Below, piece after piece: positions 46,642-56,767 of a stretch of DNA of 64,000 nucleotides (positions are counted from its first letter, which is position 1; each line of letters opens with the position of its first letter). The notes beneath the pieces are model-generated. The model was not told the origin of the DNA. It did not search any database and was given only the letters and a program-made list of their open reading frames with translations. Source of the DNA: Lachnospiraceae bacterium (GTDB lineage Bacteria > Bacillota > Clostridia > Lachnospirales > Lachnospiraceae); assembly GCA_024403335.1 (NCBI GenBank), contig JAKSSA010000002.1, forward strand, positions 19,656-83,655, read 5' to 3'. The translations under genes were made by a program, and so were the position numbers.

Positions 46642-46684
46642 TGTTGCATCTGCAACATCATTTTTCTAACGCATATGTTACAAT
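46642..46684 (+). promoter_or_regulatory. activator-type promoter of hydCBA with a 16-bp dyad
   Basis: TGTTGCA-TC-TGCAACA (46642-46657) is a perfect dyad. A -10 box TACAAT follows at 46679-46684, with no recognisable -35. A start seven bases after the -10 puts the dyad centre at about -41.5, the class II position for Crp/Fnr activators, matching the divergent regulator. Confidence 0.65.
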
Positions 46685-46738
46685 TTAACGACTTGATTGT
46701 ATGTCAATTACAACAACAACATATTTAAGGAGGCTATT

Positions 46739-47221
46739 ATGGCTAAGATCAACGAGGCCGCGATGAAAAAGATTAATGATATCTGCGACAGATACATTAA
46801 TGAAAAAACACCGCTGATGATGATCCTGTCAGACATTCAGAAGGAATATGGTTATATTCCCATCGAAGTACAGGAAATCGTCTCTGAAAGAACCGGTATC
46901 TCTGTAGCAGAGATTTACGGTGTAGTAACATTTTATTCATTCTTCTCTCTCAAGCCGAAGGGAAAGTATATTATCGGTTGCTGCTTAGGTACAGCTTGCT
47001 ATGTTAAGGGTGCTCAGCAGATCATCGATAAGTTCTCTGAAATTTTAAAGGTTGGTCCCGGAGAGACAACTGAAGACGGATTATTTACAATTGACGCTCT
47101 TCGTTGCATTGGTGCATGTGGTATCGCACCCGCAGTTACAATCAATGGCACAGTATATCCTAAGATGACTGTTGACCAGGTTGCAGGCGTTATTGAACAG
47201 TATAGAAGTATGGAGGCATAG
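46739..47221 (+). CDS. hydC: [FeFe] hydrogenase, NuoE-like subunit
   Basis: 160-aa [2Fe-2S] thioredoxin-like subunit. Cluster ligands: CCLGTACYVKGA (first pair) and LRCIGACGIAP (second pair). N-terminal helical region LMMILSDIQKEYGYIP. It passes electrons in the HydABC complex that couples NADH (and possibly ferredoxin) to H2. ATG at 46739 has AAGGAGG; start upstream is not supported. Gene order hydC-hydB-hydA, one-base gap to hydB. Confidence 0.93.
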   Translation: MAKINEAAMKKINDICDRYINEKTPLMMILSDIQKEYGYIPIEVQEIVSERTGISVAEIYGVVTFYSFFSLKPKGKYIIGCCLGTACYVKGAQQIIDKFSEILKVGPGETTEDGLFTIDALRCIGACGIAPAVTINGTVYPKMTVDQVAGVIEQYRSMEA

Positions 47222-47222
47222 C

Positions 47223-49109
47223 ATGGCAATTAAGACTAACACCGAGCTTGATGCTCGTATTCAGGAATGTACCGCATGTCTTCAGAGCAAGATTGACGGT
47301 TCAAACGGCAAGCGTGCTGTTGTTCTTTGCGGTGGTACAGGATGTCTTTCATCTCATTCTGATGAAATCCGCGAGAAATTCGAAACAATTATTAAAGCAA
47401 AAGGTCTTGAAGACAAAGTCACAGTAAACCAGGTAGGTTGCTTTGGTTTCTGCTCACAGGGTCCTTTCGTAAAGATTTTCCCTGAAGATACTCTTTACAG
47501 ACTTGTTAAGACTGAAGATGTAGAAGAAATCGTTGAAACTGATCTCATTAAAGGTGAAGTTGTTGAGCGTTTACTCTATGTTGAACCTTCATCCGGTGCT
47601 AAGGTTCAGAAGCAGGAAGATATCAACTTCTACAAGAAGCAGAAAAGAATCGCATTACATGGTTGTGGTTTAATCAATCCTGAAGATATCAACGAAGCTA
47701 TGGGTGCAGGTGCATTCCAGGGTATCAAGAGAGCACTCTCTATGGATCCTAAGGATGTTATCGACGAAGTACTCGCTTCAGGTTTAAGAGGACGTGGTGG
47801 TGCAGGTTTCCCTACAGGCAGAAAGTGGTCATTCGCATATGCTAATGCTGCTGATCAGAAGTATGTTGTATGTAACGGTGACGAAGGTGACCCGGGTGCA
47901 TTCATGGATCGTTCAATCCTTGAAGGTAATCCTTTCGCAGTTATCGAAGGTATGATGATTGCTGGTTATGCTATCGGTGCATCAGAAGGTTACTTCTATG
48001 TACGTGCTGAATATCCTATCGCTGTTCGTCGTCTTCGTATCGCAATTGATCAGATGAAGGAGCTTGGTATCCTTGGTAAGAACATCATGGGAAGCAATTT
48101 CTCATTTGAAGCTAATATCAGACTTGGTGCAGGTGCATTCGTTTGTGGTGAAGAAACTGCACTGTTGAACTCTATTGAAGGTCAGCGTGGTATGCCTCGT
48201 CCTCGTCCTCCGTTCCCTGCAGTTAAAGGTCTCTGGCAGAAGCCTACCGTTGTTAATAACGTTGAAACACTTGCTTGTGTTCCTTACATCCTTCGTGAAG
48301 GTGCTGCTGATTTCGCATCAGTTGGTACTGAGAAGTCAAAGGGTACAAAGGTATTCGCTCTCGGCGGTAAAGTTAATAACGTTGGTTTGGTTGAAGTTCC
48401 TATGGGTACTACTCTTCGTGAACTTGTTTACGATATCGGTGGCGGTATCCCCGGAAACAAAGAATTTAAAGCTATCCAGACAGGTGGTCCTTCAGGCGGT
48501 TGCTTAACAAAGGAATTCCTTGATGAACCTATCGATTTCGATAACCTCGTTGCAAAGGGCTCAATGATGGGTTCAGGCGGTGCTATCGTTATGGATGAAG
48601 ATAACTGTATGGTTAACATCGCTAAGTTCTACATGGAATTCATCTGTGATGAATCATGTGGTAAGTGTTCACCTTGCCGTATCGGTACAAAGCGTATGTT
48701 GGAAATCCTTACAAGAATCACAGATGGTAAGGGAACAATGCAGGATCTTGACGAACTTGAGCAGCTTTCAAATGCAGTTAAGAATAACTCACTTTGCGCT
48801 CTTGGTCAGACCTCTTCTAACCCTATCGTTTCTACACTTACTCATTTCAGAGATGAGTACATCGCTCATATCGTTGATAAGAGATGTCCTGCAGGTGTTT
48901 GTAAGCATCTTATGCGTTACAAGATTGAACCCGATTCATGTTGGGGCTGCGGTCTGTGCGCTCGTCAGTGTCCTGTTAATGCAATCACTGTTACAGATTA
49001 CACTGCACCCGGTAAGAAGAAACCTGCCATGTCAATTGATGCTCAGAAGTGTATCAAGTGTGGTATGTGTATTGCTTCCTGCCGTTTCAACGCTATTACA
49101 AAAGCATGA
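47223..49109 (+). CDS. hydB: [FeFe] hydrogenase, NuoF-like NADH-binding subunit
   Basis: 628 aa. Order: N-terminal [2Fe-2S] thioredoxin-like domain (LCGGTGCLSSHS and GCFGFCSQGP), NADH/FMN domain (LRGRGGAGFPTGRKW; NGDEGDPGAFMDR), SLBB region (CGEETALLNSIEG), [4Fe-4S] site (CGKCSPCRIGTKR), and a C-terminal two-cluster ferredoxin (CWGCGLCARQCP and CIKCGMCIASC). This matches HydB of electron-bifurcating hydrogenases. ATG at 47223 follows GGAGG. Codon use here (many GGT, CGT, TCA, AAG) differs from flanking genes and suggests high expression. Confidence 0.95.
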   Translation: MAIKTNTELDARIQECTACLQSKIDGSNGKRAVVLCGGTGCLSSHSDEIREKFETIIKAKGLEDKVTVNQVGCFGFCSQGPFVKIFPEDTLYRLVKTEDVEEIVETDLIKGEVVERLLYVEPSSGAKVQKQEDINFYKKQKRIALHGCGLINPEDINEAMGAGAFQGIKRALSMDPKDVIDEVLASGLRGRGGAGFPTGRKWSFAYANAADQKYVVCNGDEGDPGAFMDRSILEGNPFAVIEGMMIAGYAIGASEGYFYVRAEYPIAVRRLRIAIDQMKELGILGKNIMGSNFSFEANIRLGAGAFVCGEETALLNSIEGQRGMPRPRPPFPAVKGLWQKPTVVNNVETLACVPYILREGAADFASVGTEKSKGTKVFALGGKVNNVGLVEVPMGTTLRELVYDIGGGIPGNKEFKAIQTGGPSGGCLTKEFLDEPIDFDNLVAKGSMMGSGGAIVMDEDNCMVNIAKFYMEFICDESCGKCSPCRIGTKRMLEILTRITDGKGTMQDLDELEQLSNAVKNNSLCALGQTSSNPIVSTLTHFRDEYIAHIVDKRCPAGVCKHLMRYKIEPDSCWGCGLCARQCPVNAITVTDYTAPGKKKPAMSIDAQKCIKCGMCIASCRFNAITKA

Positions 49110-49127
49110 TGAGGAGGAACGTAAAGA

Positions 49128-50894
49128 ATGGCACTTATTAACATTAAAATCGAAGGTCAGCCTTATCAGGTTGAAGCAGGCTTGACCATTTTAGAGGCAG
49201 CAAGACAGTGCGGTTACGACATTCCGTCTCTTTGCACTTTCAATCATGGTGAATGTTCACAGGGTTCATGTCGTGTTTGTCTCGTAGAAGCTACAGGTGC
49301 TCGTGGTCTCGTAGCATCATGTGTATATCCTATCGCTGAAGGTATGGAAATCCGTATTTCTTCTCCTAAGGCTGTTGAAGCAAGAAGAACTTCAGTTGAA
49401 TTACTTTTATCAAATCATAACAAGAATTGTCAGCAGTGTTCAAAGAACGGTAACTGCGAACTTCTTTTCGCAGCTCGTCAGACAGGTGCAAGAGAAGATG
49501 TTTTCGTTGGTGATAAGACACCTGTTACAATCGACCAGTTGAATCCTTCAATCATTCGTGATACTTCAAAGTGTATCCTTTGTGGTCGTTGTGTAGCTCG
49601 TTGTACAGCTGCTCATGGAAATGGAATCTTAGGTTTCGAAAACAGAGGTTTCTCAACAGTAGTTGGACCTGCCGGAAACAGAAACTTCTCTGATTCACCT
49701 TGTTTACTTTGCGGTCAGTGTGTATCTGTATGTCCTACAGGCGCATTAATGGAAGTTAGCGAAATCGCTAAGGTTGATGCTGCTTTCAAGGCTGGAAAGC
49801 ATGTAGTTGTTCAGACTGCTCCTGCAGTTCGTGCAGCATTAGGTGAAGAATTCGGTATGAAGATTGGTACACCTGTTACAGGTAAGATGGTTGCTGCATT
49901 AAAGAGACTTGGTTTTGCAAAGGTATATGATACCAACTTTGGTGCTGACTTAACAATAATGGAAGAAGCTACCGAACTTCTTAACAGAATCAAGAACAAT
50001 GGCACATTGCCTATGATTACTTCATGTTCACCCGGTTGGGTAAACTACGCTGAGTACTACTATCCTGACTGCCTTGATAACCTTTCTTCATGTAAGTCTC
50101 CTCATGAAATGGAAGGCGCTATCATCAAGACCTACTATGCAGAAAAGAATGGTATTGCTCCTGAAGACATCTTTGTTGTATCTATCATGCCTTGTACAGC
50201 TAAGAAGTTCGAAAAGGATCGTCCTGAACTTTCAAATAACGGCTTAAAGGATGTTGATGCTGTATTAACAACAAGAGAACTTGGCGACCTTATCAAGCGT
50301 TCAGGTATCAATTTCAACAAGCTTCCTGATGAAGAATTTGACCAGGATCTCGTTGGTACATATACAGGTGCCGGTGTTATCTTCGGTGTTACCGGTGGTG
50401 TTATGGAAGCAGCTTTGCGTACAGCTTACTATGTACTTGAAGGCAAGGAATATGGAAATATTGCTTTCACAGAAGTTCGTGGTTTTGAAGGCGTAAAGGA
50501 AGCTACTCTTACTCTTGGTGGTAAGGAACTCAAGATTGCCGTTGCAAGCGGTATGAAGAATGCTAAGCCTATCCTCGACGATATTCGTGCAGGAAAGTCA
50601 CCTTATACATTCATCGAAATCATGTGCTGTCCTGGTGGTTGTGTTGCAGGTGGCGGTCAGCCATTTGTTCGTCCTAATCTTCTTCCTAATGAAGATATCG
50701 ATATTCTCGATACCTTCAAGGCAAAGAGAGCTAATGCCCTTTATTCAGAAGATGAACGTCAGACTCTTCGTCAGTCACACAACAATCCTCAGGTTCAGGC
50801 TCTTTACAAGGATTTCCTTGGCGAACCTAATTCACATAAGGCACATGAGTTACTTCATACTCACTACAATAAGGACAGAGTAAGATTTAACTAA
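49128..50894 (+). CDS. hydA: [FeFe] hydrogenase catalytic subunit
   Basis: 588 aa. N-terminal [2Fe-2S] domain (CTFNHGECSQGSCRVC), His-ligated [4Fe-4S] (HNKNCQQCSKNGNCEL), two [4Fe-4S] (CILCGRCVARC; CLLCGQCVSVCPTG), then the H-cluster with all three motifs: TSCSPGWVNY, MPCTAKKFE and MCCPGGCVAGGGQP. Group A catalytic enzyme; with hydB and hydC it likely forms a trimeric NAD-linked or bifurcating hydrogenase, disposing of reductant as H2 in fermentation. The HydEFG maturases are not in the window. Last gene before a strong terminator. Confidence 0.97.
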   Translation: MALINIKIEGQPYQVEAGLTILEAARQCGYDIPSLCTFNHGECSQGSCRVCLVEATGARGLVASCVYPIAEGMEIRISSPKAVEARRTSVELLLSNHNKNCQQCSKNGNCELLFAARQTGAREDVFVGDKTPVTIDQLNPSIIRDTSKCILCGRCVARCTAAHGNGILGFENRGFSTVVGPAGNRNFSDSPCLLCGQCVSVCPTGALMEVSEIAKVDAAFKAGKHVVVQTAPAVRAALGEEFGMKIGTPVTGKMVAALKRLGFAKVYDTNFGADLTIMEEATELLNRIKNNGTLPMITSCSPGWVNYAEYYYPDCLDNLSSCKSPHEMEGAIIKTYYAEKNGIAPEDIFVVSIMPCTAKKFEKDRPELSNNGLKDVDAVLTTRELGDLIKRSGINFNKLPDEEFDQDLVGTYTGAGVIFGVTGGVMEAALRTAYYVLEGKEYGNIAFTEVRGFEGVKEATLTLGGKELKIAVASGMKNAKPILDDIRAGKSPYTFIEIMCCPGGCVAGGGQPFVRPNLLPNEDIDILDTFKAKRANALYSEDERQTLRQSHNNPQVQALYKDFLGEPNSHKAHELLHTHYNKDRVRFN

Positions 50895-50974
50895 TTAATC
50901 AGGTTATCACTTTTAATCGGATTATTTGTTCAAAGATTAATGATTTAAGATTTTCAATTAAAGAATTAATTATA

Positions 50975-51014
50975 AGCAATCAAAAAGCCCATCTGCATGG
51001 GCTTTTTGATTGCT
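50975..51014. terminator. strong bidirectional terminator after hydA
   Basis: Perfect 18-bp stem, AGCAATCAAAAAGCCCAT against ATGGGCTTTTTGATTGCT, loop CTGC. Serves hydA (plus) and the GyrI-like gene (minus). Confidence 0.92.
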
Positions 51015-51054
51015 ATTATTTTTTATTTTTATAATAAACACATTTAGCTTTATC

Positions 51055-51555
51055 TTATAAGCAAAAGCACTGGTCAACAATTACCTCACCATTTTCATCA
51101 GGTTCGGTAAATCTTGGACTGACATATCTTTCAAAACACCATTTAACGCCTGTAGCATCTGCTGCCCATTCAAGACCATTTTTTTCAAGTGTATCAAGGC
51201 AGCAATGAAAATATATATCAGGTTCTGTTCCCTTCACCCAGCAAACACCAACTTCTCTTGCTTCAAATTCCATTGCTTCAAAGCCTTCAGGAACATTAGC
51301 ATGTACCGGTAAAAACATACCAATCCAATACTCAAATGGTTTTCCCTCTTCTATTCTGCTAAGTCCGATATAGGCATCTGAATCATCGAATAAATCTCTG
51401 CTTTCTGCTTCAAGAATATCAAACCATGCGCTCTGATACCACTCGCTCCATTTGTTACTAAACACACCATTTTCTCGATCTGCTTCAGTGTATCGCTTTC
51501 CCACAAACTTCGTTTTAGGCAACGCCTGCTTGTAGACCTGTATTATTCTTGCCAT
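51055..51555 (-). CDS. GyrI-like (effector-binding) domain protein
   Basis: 166 aa, a stand-alone GyrI/AraC effector-binding fold: YIGLSRIEEGKPFEYWIGMF and the central GFEAMEFEAREVGVCWVKG. No DNA-binding domain. Such proteins bind or hydrolyse small aromatic or lipophilic compounds. Ends in CFCL. Strong GAGGGGG before the ATG. Ligand unknown. Confidence 0.75.
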   Translation of the reverse strand: MARIIQVYKQALPKTKFVGKRYTEADRENGVFSNKWSEWYQSAWFDILEAESRDLFDDSDAYIGLSRIEEGKPFEYWIGMFLPVHANVPEGFEAMEFEAREVGVCWVKGTEPDIYFHCCLDTLEKNGLEWAADATGVKWCFERYVSPRFTEPDENGEVIVDQCFCL

Positions 51556-51634
51556 GTAACCCCCTCGAAATCTTTAGTTCCTATTTGATTATACATTTCA
51601 TACGACCAAATCTCAACTAAATATTCGATTAAAA

Positions 51635-53254
51635 TTATTTTGCAATCTTTGCCTGTCTCTTTTTCATGTAGAAAAGGAAACCAATTGTAAGTGCTGTACC
51701 AAGTACAAGGCAAAGAACTGCGCTCAAGCCATAGTTCATATCCACAAGCTGTGTAAGACCTGCAACAAGATACATAATAAATGAAATTACAGCTACGCTG
51801 ACTGCATATGGCAACTGTGTCTGAACATGCTCAACATGGTTGCACTTTGCACCTGCTGAGGACATGATTGTTGTATCTGAAATAGGTGAACAGTGGTCAC
51901 CGCATACAGCACCTGCAAGACAAGCTGACATACCAATGAAAAGAATGGTTGAATCTGCAGGGAAAATAGCTACTACGATTTCAATAAGAACACCAAAGGT
52001 TCCCCATGATGTACCGGTTGCGAATGCAAGGAAGCAAGCTACTACGAAGATAACTGCAGGAAGAATTGTATAAATTCCGCTTGCTGCATTTTCCATGATA
52101 CCCTTTACATAATCAGGCAAATTCAAAATGCTGTTGTTTACTTCCTTCAAAGCTACTGCAAAGGTAAGAATTAAAATTGCAGGAACCATTGCTATGAAGC
52201 CTTTAGGTAATGAGTCCATAGCATCCTTCATTGTGATTGTCTTTCTGCAAACCAGATAAACAATAATCAGAACTAAAGCAATTAATGAACCCCAAGGAAG
52301 ACCAATTGTTGCATCTGTATCAGCAAATGAAGCTACGAAATCAAGATAGTTTCCACCTGACTTATCAAAGAAACCACCAACATAGATAAGTGCCAAAACA
52401 TTTGCTACTACCAAAACAACGATAGGAAGAATCAAATCAAGTACCTTACCGCTTGGATTACCTTCTTCTTCATCATCTTCAGGTTCTGTAGCAGTTCCTT
52501 CTACGGTTGCCATCTTGCCATAATCAAATCCCATTATAGCTAATGTAACAACAAATACCAATGTAAGAAGTGAATAGAAGTTAAAAGGAATAGCAAGTAC
52601 AAACAACTTAATACCCTGACCGTCTTCTGCATACTTTGCTACTGCTGCAGCCCATGAAGAAACAGGTGCAATCATACAGATAGGAGCTGCAGTTGCATCA
52701 ATCAAATATGCAAGCTTTGCTCTTGAAATCTTGTGTGAATCAGTAACAGGTCTCATAACTGAACCAACAGTGAGACAGTTAAAATAGTCATCAATGAAAA
52801 TCAAAACACCAAGAATGAAGGTAGCAATAATAGCGCCTGTCTTTGACTTAATGTTTTTCTTTGCCCAACGGCCAAATGCCTGAGCACCACCTGCTTTATT
52901 AACCAAAGCAACCAAGATGCCAAGGATAACAAGGAAAATGAAGATACCTGCTGTACCACCTACTGCAGATATCAATGCATCATTTACAATGATATCCATT
53001 GTGCCTGTAAATGAGTAATTTGATGCAAGCAATGCCGCAACAACAATACCAATAAACAGTGATGAAAAAACTTCATGTGTAGCCAAAGCAAGTGCAATAG
53101 CTACTACAGGAGGGAACAATGTCATGAATGTCATGGCATATCTGCTGCCCTCAGCTGATCCGTTATCAACTACGATACTACAGATGATTAATGCCACAAG
53201 CAAAACTGAAGCTGTAATGATAACTTTGAGATTTTTCTTACAAAAATCCTTCAT
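51635..53254 (-). CDS. lysW: NhaC-superfamily transporter, predicted lysine transporter
   Basis: 539-aa membrane protein with about 12 helices. Features are VNKAGGAQAFGRWAKKNI, the hydrophobic FIDDYFNCLTVGSVMRP and the C-terminal FATGTSWGTFG and DHCSPISDTTIMSS segments, all typical of NhaC-type antiporters. A lysine riboswitch directly upstream makes lysine the likely cargo, as predicted for LysW proteins in other Firmicutes. ATG at 53254 has AAGGAG. The gene symbol rests on this context, not on transport data. Confidence 0.85.
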   Translation of the reverse strand: MKDFCKKNLKVIITASVLLVALIICSIVVDNGSAEGSRYAMTFMTLFPPVVAIALALATHEVFSSLFIGIVVAALLASNYSFTGTMDIIVNDALISAVGGTAGIFIFLVILGILVALVNKAGGAQAFGRWAKKNIKSKTGAIIATFILGVLIFIDDYFNCLTVGSVMRPVTDSHKISRAKLAYLIDATAAPICMIAPVSSWAAAVAKYAEDGQGIKLFVLAIPFNFYSLLTLVFVVTLAIMGFDYGKMATVEGTATEPEDDEEEGNPSGKVLDLILPIVVLVVANVLALIYVGGFFDKSGGNYLDFVASFADTDATIGLPWGSLIALVLIIVYLVCRKTITMKDAMDSLPKGFIAMVPAILILTFAVALKEVNNSILNLPDYVKGIMENAASGIYTILPAVIFVVACFLAFATGTSWGTFGVLIEIVVAIFPADSTILFIGMSACLAGAVCGDHCSPISDTTIMSSAGAKCNHVEHVQTQLPYAVSVAVISFIMYLVAGLTQLVDMNYGLSAVLCLVLGTALTIGFLFYMKKRQAKIAK

Positions 53255-53294
53255 AATCTTTCTCCTTATTTTTATTTGGAAGACCACGCTATGC

Positions 53295-53328
53295 AAAAAA
53301 TAAAGCCATGGATTTCTATCTCCATGGC
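53295..53328 (-). terminator. riboswitch-controlled terminator before the lysine transporter
   Basis: GCCATGGA/TCCATGGC (53321-53328 with 53305-53312), followed by TTTATTTTTT on the minus strand. Together with the aptamer this forms an OFF switch: lysine binding should favour this hairpin. Confidence 0.88.
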
Positions 53329-53334
53329 CTTGTA

Positions 53335-53526
53335 ATTATCCTTCTACCCCTAATTTCCAAGTATCACACGATAGCTCTCCACATAACAGTGACAGTCCGC
53401 AACATGTTCTGTTGCGCCCCAACGTGAGCCCTTCGGAAAAAAGAAACACATTTCGGCAAACCGGCCTTTCATGTGAGCCTTTCCGAGCTTATTCACACTA
53501 CTAATCCATATTGCACCTCTACCTGC
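53335..53526 (-). ncRNA. lysine riboswitch (L box) aptamer
   Basis: On the minus strand the conserved L-box blocks occur in order: AGGTAGAGGTGC (53524-53513), AGTAGTGTGAATAAGCTCGG, AAAGGC, GCCGAAAT, the Firmicutes-type GGGCTCACGTTGGGG, ACTGTCACTG, and GTGGAGAGCTATCG, then closing AGGGG. About 190 bases, the size of this class. It lies between the promoter at 53531-53559 and the terminator at 53295-53328. The gap 53255-53589 is filled by this leader. Confidence 0.95.
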
Positions 53527-53530
53527 AAAA

Positions 53531-53559
53531 ATACTAACACACTATCTTTTTTATGTCAA
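53531..53559 (-). promoter_or_regulatory. promoter of the lysine-riboswitch transcript
   Basis: TTGACA (53559-53554) and TAGTAT (53536-53531), spacer 17, on the minus strand. Confidence 0.85.
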
Positions 53560-53589
53560 TTAAGGGATAAAAAAACTTGTCCTTTTTGA

Positions 53590-56500
53590 TCAAAAAATAG
53601 GTGCTACTCTTATTGTCTGTTCCTCCAAAACATCCAATAAAACCTTTACCGTATCAAGTGATGTAAAGGTAGTTACATTATTTTCTATAGCGCATCTTCT
53701 TATTGCTACTCCATCGCCGTAATGATTTCCTGAAAGTATAGCTCTTGTATTAATAACATAGCTGACATAGCCTGCTTTTATAGCATCTAAAACCTCATTA
53801 CTGCCCTCGCTTGGTTTATGTCTTAGTCTTGCTTTAATGCCATGATTTTTAAGATATTCTGCAGTTACAGTCGTCGCTTCAATGTTAAAGCCCATATCAT
53901 AGAATCTCTTAACCAAAGGAAAAGCCTCTTCTTTATCTTCATCAGCCAAAGATACCAAAACCGTACCGTAATTCTGCAATTTAACGCCTGAAGCAACCAA
54001 TGCCTTATACATTGCACGATGAAGTGTCTTGTCATATCCTATTGCCTCGCCTGTTGATTTCATTTCAGGAGATAAATAAGCATCCATTCCCTTAAGCTTC
54101 ATAAATGAAAATACAGGTGCCTTTACATACCAGTTATCTCTTTCTTCAGGATACAAATCCATTATTCCCTGTTCCTTCAAGGAAACACCTAAAATAGCAA
54201 GTGTTGCAATATCCGCAAGCTGATATCCTGTTGCTTTTGAAAGAAATGGTACTGTTCTTGAGGATCTCGGATTAACTTCAATAATATAAACTTCATCATT
54301 TTCATCTACAATAAACTGAATATTGAACAATCCTACTATACCAATTCCAAGCCCAAGCTTTTTGGAATATCTGAGTATTTTGCCCTTTACCTTGTCTGAT
54401 ATGCTAAAAGGAGGATATATACTCATTGAGTCGCCTGAATGTACGCCGGTTCTTTCAACCAATTCCATAATTCCAGGTACAAAAACATTTCTTCCATCAC
54501 AAACCGCATCTACTTCTACTTCGCGTCCCTTTATATATCTGTCAACCAGAACAGGTTTATCTGCATCAACTTCTACTGCAGTTTTAAGGTAATGGCGCAT
54601 ATCCTTTTCTTTTGCAACAATCTGCATTGCACGACCGCCTAATACAAAGCTTGGTCTTACTAAAACCGGATATCCAATCTCTCCTGCTGCCTTAACGCCA
54701 TCTTCAATATTGGTAACCGCAACTCCGGCAGGTCTTGGTATATCAAGATCATACAAAAGCTGTTCAAATATATCTCTGTCTTCTGCTCTTTCAATAGCAT
54801 CACAGTCTGTTCCGATTATCTTTACGCCATATTCCTTCAAAGGCTTTGCTAAGTTAATTGCAGTCTGTCCACCAAGAATTGCAATGACACCAACCGGCTT
54901 CTCAAGTTCAATAATGTTTAAAACATCCTCAACACACAAGGGTTCAAAATAAAGCTTATCTGAAGTTGTATAATCGGTTGATACTGTTTCAGGATTGTTA
55001 TTAATAATAATTGCTTCGTATCCTGTTTCTTTTATTGTCTTAATCGCATGTACTGTTGAATAGTCAAATTCAACGCCCTGGCCAATTCTTATCGGTCCTG
55101 AACCAAGTACTATTATCTTTTTCTTTTCTGTAACCAAAGACTCATTTTCAGCTTCGTAAGTTGAATAAAAGTAAGGAACATAACTTTCAAATTCGGAAGC
55201 ACAGGTATCAATCATTTTATAAACCGGATAAATATTCAGTTTCTTTCTTAATTCAAAGATTTCACGCTGAGTTTTCTTCCAAAGCACTGCAATCTCCCTG
55301 TCGGAAAATCCCATTCTTTTTGCTTCTGACAATACATTGATATCATCTTTATTATCCTCAACCTTCTTTTCCATCAATATGATATTTCTGATTTTTCTTA
55401 AGAAGAAAAGGTCAATTCCTGTAATATTATTAATGGTATCTACTGTTGTTTTACGTCTTAAAAGTTCAGCAATTGCATATATTCTGTCATCAGTTCCAAT
55501 TTCGATATATTTAAGCAAATCTTCATCCGAATATGAGTCAAACTTAGGGCTATAAACATGATAAACGCCTATTTCAAGGGATCTTACAGCTTTTAAAATA
55601 CTTTCTTCAAAGGTTCTTCCTATGCTCATTACCTCACCTGTGGCCTTCATCTGTGTACCAAGTGAGTTATTTGCATCATTAAATTTATCAAAAGGGAATC
55701 TTGGCATTTTGGATACAACATAATCCAATGCCGGTTCAAAGCTTGCCAATGTATTGGCTATCTTAATCTCATCAAGTCTTAAGCCTACGCTTATCTTTGC
55801 AGAAACCCTTGCGATCGGGTAACCGCTTGCTTTTGAAGCCAATGCTGAGGATCTTGATACTCTTGGATTAACTTCAATCAGATAATACTGCAAAGAATTA
55901 GGATCAAGTGCAAACTGTACATTACAGCCACCTTCAACCTTTAATGCTCTTATAAGGCGTAAAGCACTGTCTCTTAACATATGATATGCTTTATTGGTAA
56001 TTGTCTGAGACGGACATACTACGATTGAGTCACCTGTATGAATACCAACAGGATCCATATTTTCCATGTTGCAAATAGTAATCGCAGTATTATTTGCATC
56101 TCGCATTACTTCATATTCTATTTCCTTGTAGCCCTTAACGCTTTTTTCAATCAGCGCCTGACTTACTGGCGATAACTGCAAGGCATTTTTTAATATTTCA
56201 ACAAGCTCTCCTTCGTCATCTGCAAAACCGCCACCGGTTCCACCAAGTGTAAAGGCAGGACGTACAACTACAGGGTACCCAATCTTTTCTGCGCACTCAA
56301 TTCCTTCCTCAATTGTTTCCGCAATCATTGATGGTAATACAGGCTCACCAAGTTCAACACAAAGTTTTTTAAACAATTCTCTGTCTTCTGCTTTGTTTAT
56401 ACTTTCTATGTCAGTACCAAGCAGTTCAACATTACACTCTCTTAAAATACCTTTTTTCTCAAGCTGCATGGCAAGATTAAGACCTGTCTGCCCTCCTATT

Positions 56501-56766
56501 CCGGGCAAAATCGCATCGGGGCGTTCCATTCTTATAATCTTTGCAATAAATTCAAGCGTCAAAGGTTCCATATAAACCTTGTCAGCTATTGTCTCATCAG
56601 TCATGATAGTTGCCGGATTTGAATTACAAAGAACTACCTCGTAGCCTTCTTCTCTTAATGCAAGGCAAGCCTGAGTTCCTGCATAGTCAAATTCTGCGGC
56701 CTGTCCGATGACAATCGGGCCTGAACCAATTACAAGTATTTTATGTATATCAGTACGCTTAGGCAT
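53590..56766 (-). CDS. carB: carbamoyl-phosphate synthase large subunit
   Basis: 1058-aa ATP-grasp enzyme making carbamoyl phosphate for UMP and arginine. Two homologous halves, starting [28 protein letters not shown] and again about residue 548 ([20 protein letters not shown], split here by halves), each with an ATP-grasp domain; a C-terminal allosteric MGS-like domain follows (about 930-1058). AGGAGG before the ATG; one base after carA. Normal length. Confidence 0.98.
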   Translation of the reverse strand: MPKRTDIHKILVIGSGPIVIGQAAEFDYAGTQACLALREEGYEVVLCNSNPATIMTDETIADKVYMEPLTLEFIAKIIRMERPDAILPGIGGQTGLNLAMQLEKKGILRECNVELLGTDIESINKAEDRELFKKLCVELGEPVLPSMIAETIEEGIECAEKIGYPVVVRPAFTLGGTGGGFADDEGELVEILKNALQLSPVSQALIEKSVKGYKEIEYEVMRDANNTAITICNMENMDPVGIHTGDSIVVCPSQTITNKAYHMLRDSALRLIRALKVEGGCNVQFALDPNSLQYYLIEVNPRVSRSSALASKASGYPIARVSAKISVGLRLDEIKIANTLASFEPALDYVVSKMPRFPFDKFNDANNSLGTQMKATGEVMSIGRTFEESILKAVRSLEIGVYHVYSPKFDSYSDEDLLKYIEIGTDDRIYAIAELLRRKTTVDTINNITGIDLFFLRKIRNIILMEKKVEDNKDDINVLSEAKRMGFSDREIAVLWKKTQREIFELRKKLNIYPVYKMIDTCASEFESYVPYFYSTYEAENESLVTEKKKIIVLGSGPIRIGQGVEFDYSTVHAIKTIKETGYEAIIINNNPETVSTDYTTSDKLYFEPLCVEDVLNIIELEKPVGVIAILGGQTAINLAKPLKEYGVKIIGTDCDAIERAEDRDIFEQLLYDLDIPRPAGVAVTNIEDGVKAAGEIGYPVLVRPSFVLGGRAMQIVAKEKDMRHYLKTAVEVDADKPVLVDRYIKGREVEVDAVCDGRNVFVPGIMELVERTGVHSGDSMSIYPPFSISDKVKGKILRYSKKLGLGIGIVGLFNIQFIVDENDEVYIIEVNPRSSRTVPFLSKATGYQLADIATLAILGVSLKEQGIMDLYPEERDNWYVKAPVFSFMKLKGMDAYLSPEMKSTGEAIGYDKTLHRAMYKALVASGVKLQNYGTVLVSLADEDKEEAFPLVKRFYDMGFNIEATTVTAEYLKNHGIKARLRHKPSEGSNEVLDAIKAGYVSYVINTRAILSGNHYGDGVAIRRCAIENNVTTFTSLDTVKVLLDVLEEQTIRVAPIF

Positions 56767-56767
56767 G

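Noticed and set aside
50281..50883. Additional plus-strand frames inside hydA and hydB
   Set aside because: They are out-of-frame shadows of strongly conserved hydrogenase genes with no ribosome binding sites.
53567..53600. Terminator at the carB stop
   Set aside because: The TTTTTGATCAAAAA palindrome is AT-only and weak; I do not rely on it although T7 follows.
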